A stretch of DNA of 13,128 bases, from assembly GCA_002317245.1 (NCBI GenBank), contig DCIU01000044.1:6167-19294 (forward strand), read 5' to 3'. The position numbers and the translations under genes were made by a program. Under the pieces are notes generated by a model that saw only the letters and a list, made by a program, of their open reading frames with translations, was not told where the DNA came from and made no database searches. The stretch comes from Lachnospiraceae bacterium UBA1718 (lineage in GTDB: Bacteria; Bacillota; Clostridia; Lachnospirales; Lachnospiraceae). This document shows positions 11,402 to 13,128 of this stretch, in pieces (position 1 is the first letter of the stretch; every line of letters starts with the position of its first letter).

Positions 11402-13128
11402 ATGAGACAGTTTACCTCAAATGAATTAAGAAATACATGGAAGGAATTCTATACCAAGAAAGGACACGTTGATGTTGGCGCAGTATCGCTTGTATCAGAC
11501 GGATCAACAGGCGTTCTTTTTAACGTAGCTGGTATGCAGCCACTTATGCCTTACCTTCTTGGTGAGAAGCATCCACTTGGAACAAGACTTTGCAACGTTC
11601 AGGGTTGTGTTCGTACTAATGATATTGACTCTGTAGGAGATAAGAGCCATGTTACATTCTTCGAGATGATGGGTAGCTGGTCACTCGGCGATTACTTCAA
11701 GGAAGACAGATGTAACTGGTCTTACGAGCTTCTTACAGAAGTATTTGGATTTGATAAGGATCATCTTGCTGCAACAGTATTCGCTGGTGATGAGAATGCA
11801 CCACGTGATGAGGAGGGTGCTCAGTGCAGAATTAACTCTGGTTTCAAGCCAGAGAATATCTACTACCTTCCAGCTGATGACAACTGGTGGGGATTAGAGT
11901 ATGGCCCATGTGGTCCTGACTCAGAGATGTTCTATATTGCTGATGTTCCAGATTGTGGTCCTAATTGTGGCCCTGGATGTTCATGTGGCAAGTATACAGA
12001 GCTTGGTAATGATGTTTTCATGCAGTATGAGAAGCATAAGGATGGACATCTGACACCACTTGCTAAGAAGAATGTAGATACAGGTTGGGGACTTGAGAGA
12101 AACCTTGCATTCCTTAATGGAACTAAGGATGTATATCAGACAGACCTCTTCACACCAGCTATTGCTTATATTGAGAAGGCTTCAGGCCAGAAGTACAATG
12201 CTGATGAGAAGATGACTAAGTCTATGAGAGTCCTTGCAGACCACATGAGAACAGGCGTTATGCTTATTGGTGATGAGGCTAAGCTGGTACCATCTAACTC
12301 AGGTGCAGGATATGTTCTTAGAAGATTAATCAGACGTGCAGTTAGACATGGAAGAGCCCTTGGTCTTAATAAGGAAAATCTGATTGCGATTGCAACAATC
12401 TATATTGATGAAGTATATGCAGAAGCTTTTGCTAATCTTGTAGCTAACCGTAAGTTCGTTCTTGATGAGCTTAATAAGGAAATCGACAGATTTGAGTCTA
12501 CTCTTGAAAATGGTATGAAGGAGTTCACTAAGATTCTTGACGAGAAGAAGAAGGCAGGAGCTAAGGAAATCGATGGTAAGAACGCATTCCGTCTCTACGA
12601 TACATTCGGTTTCCCAATCGAGCTTACTCTTGAGATGGCAGAGGAAGAAGGACTTGCAGTTGACGAGGACGGCTTCAAGACTGCTATGGAAGAAGCTAAG
12701 CAGATGGCAAGACAGAATGCTAACTTCTCTCAGAAGTCAGATGAGAATGCTAAGATATTTGAGTCAGTTGAGGGAACAAGTGAGTTCGTTGGATATGATG
12801 CGCTTACAACAGATGCAGCTATTATTGCTATAGCAGCAGATGGAGCACTAGTTGATTCGCTTGCAGCTGGCGCTGAGGGAATGATTGTTACAGATAAGAC
12901 AACTCTCTATGCAACAATGGGTGGTCAGAGTGCTGATAAGGGTACTATTAAGACAGCTACTGGCGAATTCGCAGTAGAAGATGTTGTTAAGGTTGGCTCT
13001 GGTAAGATTGCTCACATTGGTAAAGTAGTTACTGGTGAGATTAAGAATGGTGCATGCCAGACTATCGTGGAAGCAGACAGAAGAGCAGCAATCTGCAGCA
13101 ACCATACAGCAACACATCTTCTTCAGGC
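11402..13128 (+). CDS. alaS: Alanyl-tRNA synthetase (5' part, cut by window edge)
   Basis: 575 codons are visible and the frame is open at the right edge. AlaRS charges tRNA-Ala with alanine and clears mischarged Ser/Gly. The class II catalytic core is present: FNVAGMQPLMPYLLGE (motif 1 area), QGCVRTNDIDSVG, TFFEMMGSWSLGDYFK (motif 2) and GWGLER (228-233, motif 3). The editing domain starts with LYATMGGQSADKG (about 503-515) and reaches the first zinc-site motif HTATH (568-572) before the window stops. Two departures from the common bacterial form are a Cys cluster DCGPNCGPGCSCGKY (184-198) in the core and ATMGGQ where many AlaRS have AExGGQ. SD AGGAGG lies 6 bases before ATG 11402. The promoter is perfect consensus, fitting a housekeeping gene. 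Codon choice is strongly biased (GAG, AAG, GCT), as expected for high expression. Confidence 0.97.
   Translation, partial: MRQFTSNELRNTWKEFYTKKGHVDVGAVSLVSDGSTGVLFNVAGMQPLMPYLLGEKHPLGTRLCNVQGCVRTNDIDSVGDKSHVTFFEMMGSWSLGDYFKEDRCNWSYELLTEVFGFDKDHLAATVFAGDENAPRDEEGAQCRINSGFKPENIYYLPADDNWWGLEYGPCGPDSEMFYIADVPDCGPNCGPGCSCGKYTELGNDVFMQYEKHKDGHLTPLAKKNVDTGWGLERNLAFLNGTKDVYQTDLFTPAIAYIEKASGQKYNADEKMTKSMRVLADHMRTGVMLIGDEAKLVPSNSGAGYVLRRLIRRAVRHGRALGLNKENLIAIATIYIDEVYAEAFANLVANRKFVLDELNKEIDRFESTLENGMKEFTKILDEKKKAGAKEIDGKNAFRLYDTFGFPIELTLEMAEEEGLAVDEDGFKTAMEEAKQMARQNANFSQKSDENAKIFESVEGTSEFVGYDALTTDAAIIAIAADGALVDSLAAGAEGMIVTDKTTLYATMGGQSADKGTIKTATGEFAVEDVVKVGSGKIAHIGKVVTGEIKNGACQTIVEADRRAAICSNHTATHLLQ

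Overview
The window looks like the chromosome of a low-GC, anaerobic, motile Firmicute, most likely a member of the Lachnospiraceae (Butyrivibrio/Roseburia/Pseudobutyrivibrio type). This rests on the AT-rich composition, strong AGGAGG-type ribosome sites, a YYY-family (DUF2298) membrane protein of a kind known from Clostridium phytofermentans, a corrinoid-activating ASKHA protein, a Gx-transporter/NusG-II/ApbE group and a chemoreceptor. There is no phage, integrase, transposase or CRISPR array. It reads as ordinary core chromosome with unusually compact control regions.

Layout. 1-230: C-terminal end of a Lys/Ala-rich helical repeat protein, then a terminator (260-289). 335-1768: [2Fe-2S]/ASKHA corrinoid activator. 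1808-2131: small three-helix membrane protein, then a terminator (2179-2214). 2216-2849: AT-rich non-coding stretch. 2850-5611: two-gene unit (small multidrug-export family protein and a 749-residue YYY/DUF2298 membrane protein), then a long hairpin terminator. 5770-7836: methyl-accepting chemotaxis protein. 7912-9405: a second large GT-C-like membrane protein. 9409-9561: a 153-bp inverted-repeat element with nested hairpins between two convergent genes. 9553-10782 (minus): NusG-II/ApbE fusion, divergent from 10829-11314 (plus), a Gx transporter. 11402 to the end: alaS, cut by the window edge.

How parts may work together. The NusG-II/ApbE fusion and the Gx transporter share a 46-bp divergent promoter and plausibly form a membrane redox or flavin-handling pair. 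The two large polytopic proteins share a YY-x-GQYM motif and may be lipid-linked sugar transferases of the cell surface. The corrinoid activator would recharge a B12-dependent methyltransferase encoded elsewhere.

The most unusual feature is in the control DNA. Extended -10 boxes (TGnTATAAT) sit inside or directly after terminator hairpins. At five places an ATG falls at or within about 2 bases of the predicted transcription start: two are the starts of the divergent genes, which lack a Shine-Dalgarno sequence, and three open 8-10 codon leader ORFs. The other main candidate for something undescribed is the 9409-9561 element, which can fold with a 31-bp closing helix, two inner hairpins and a 6-bp pseudoknot. 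All calls come from reading the sequence; no database search or folding program was run.
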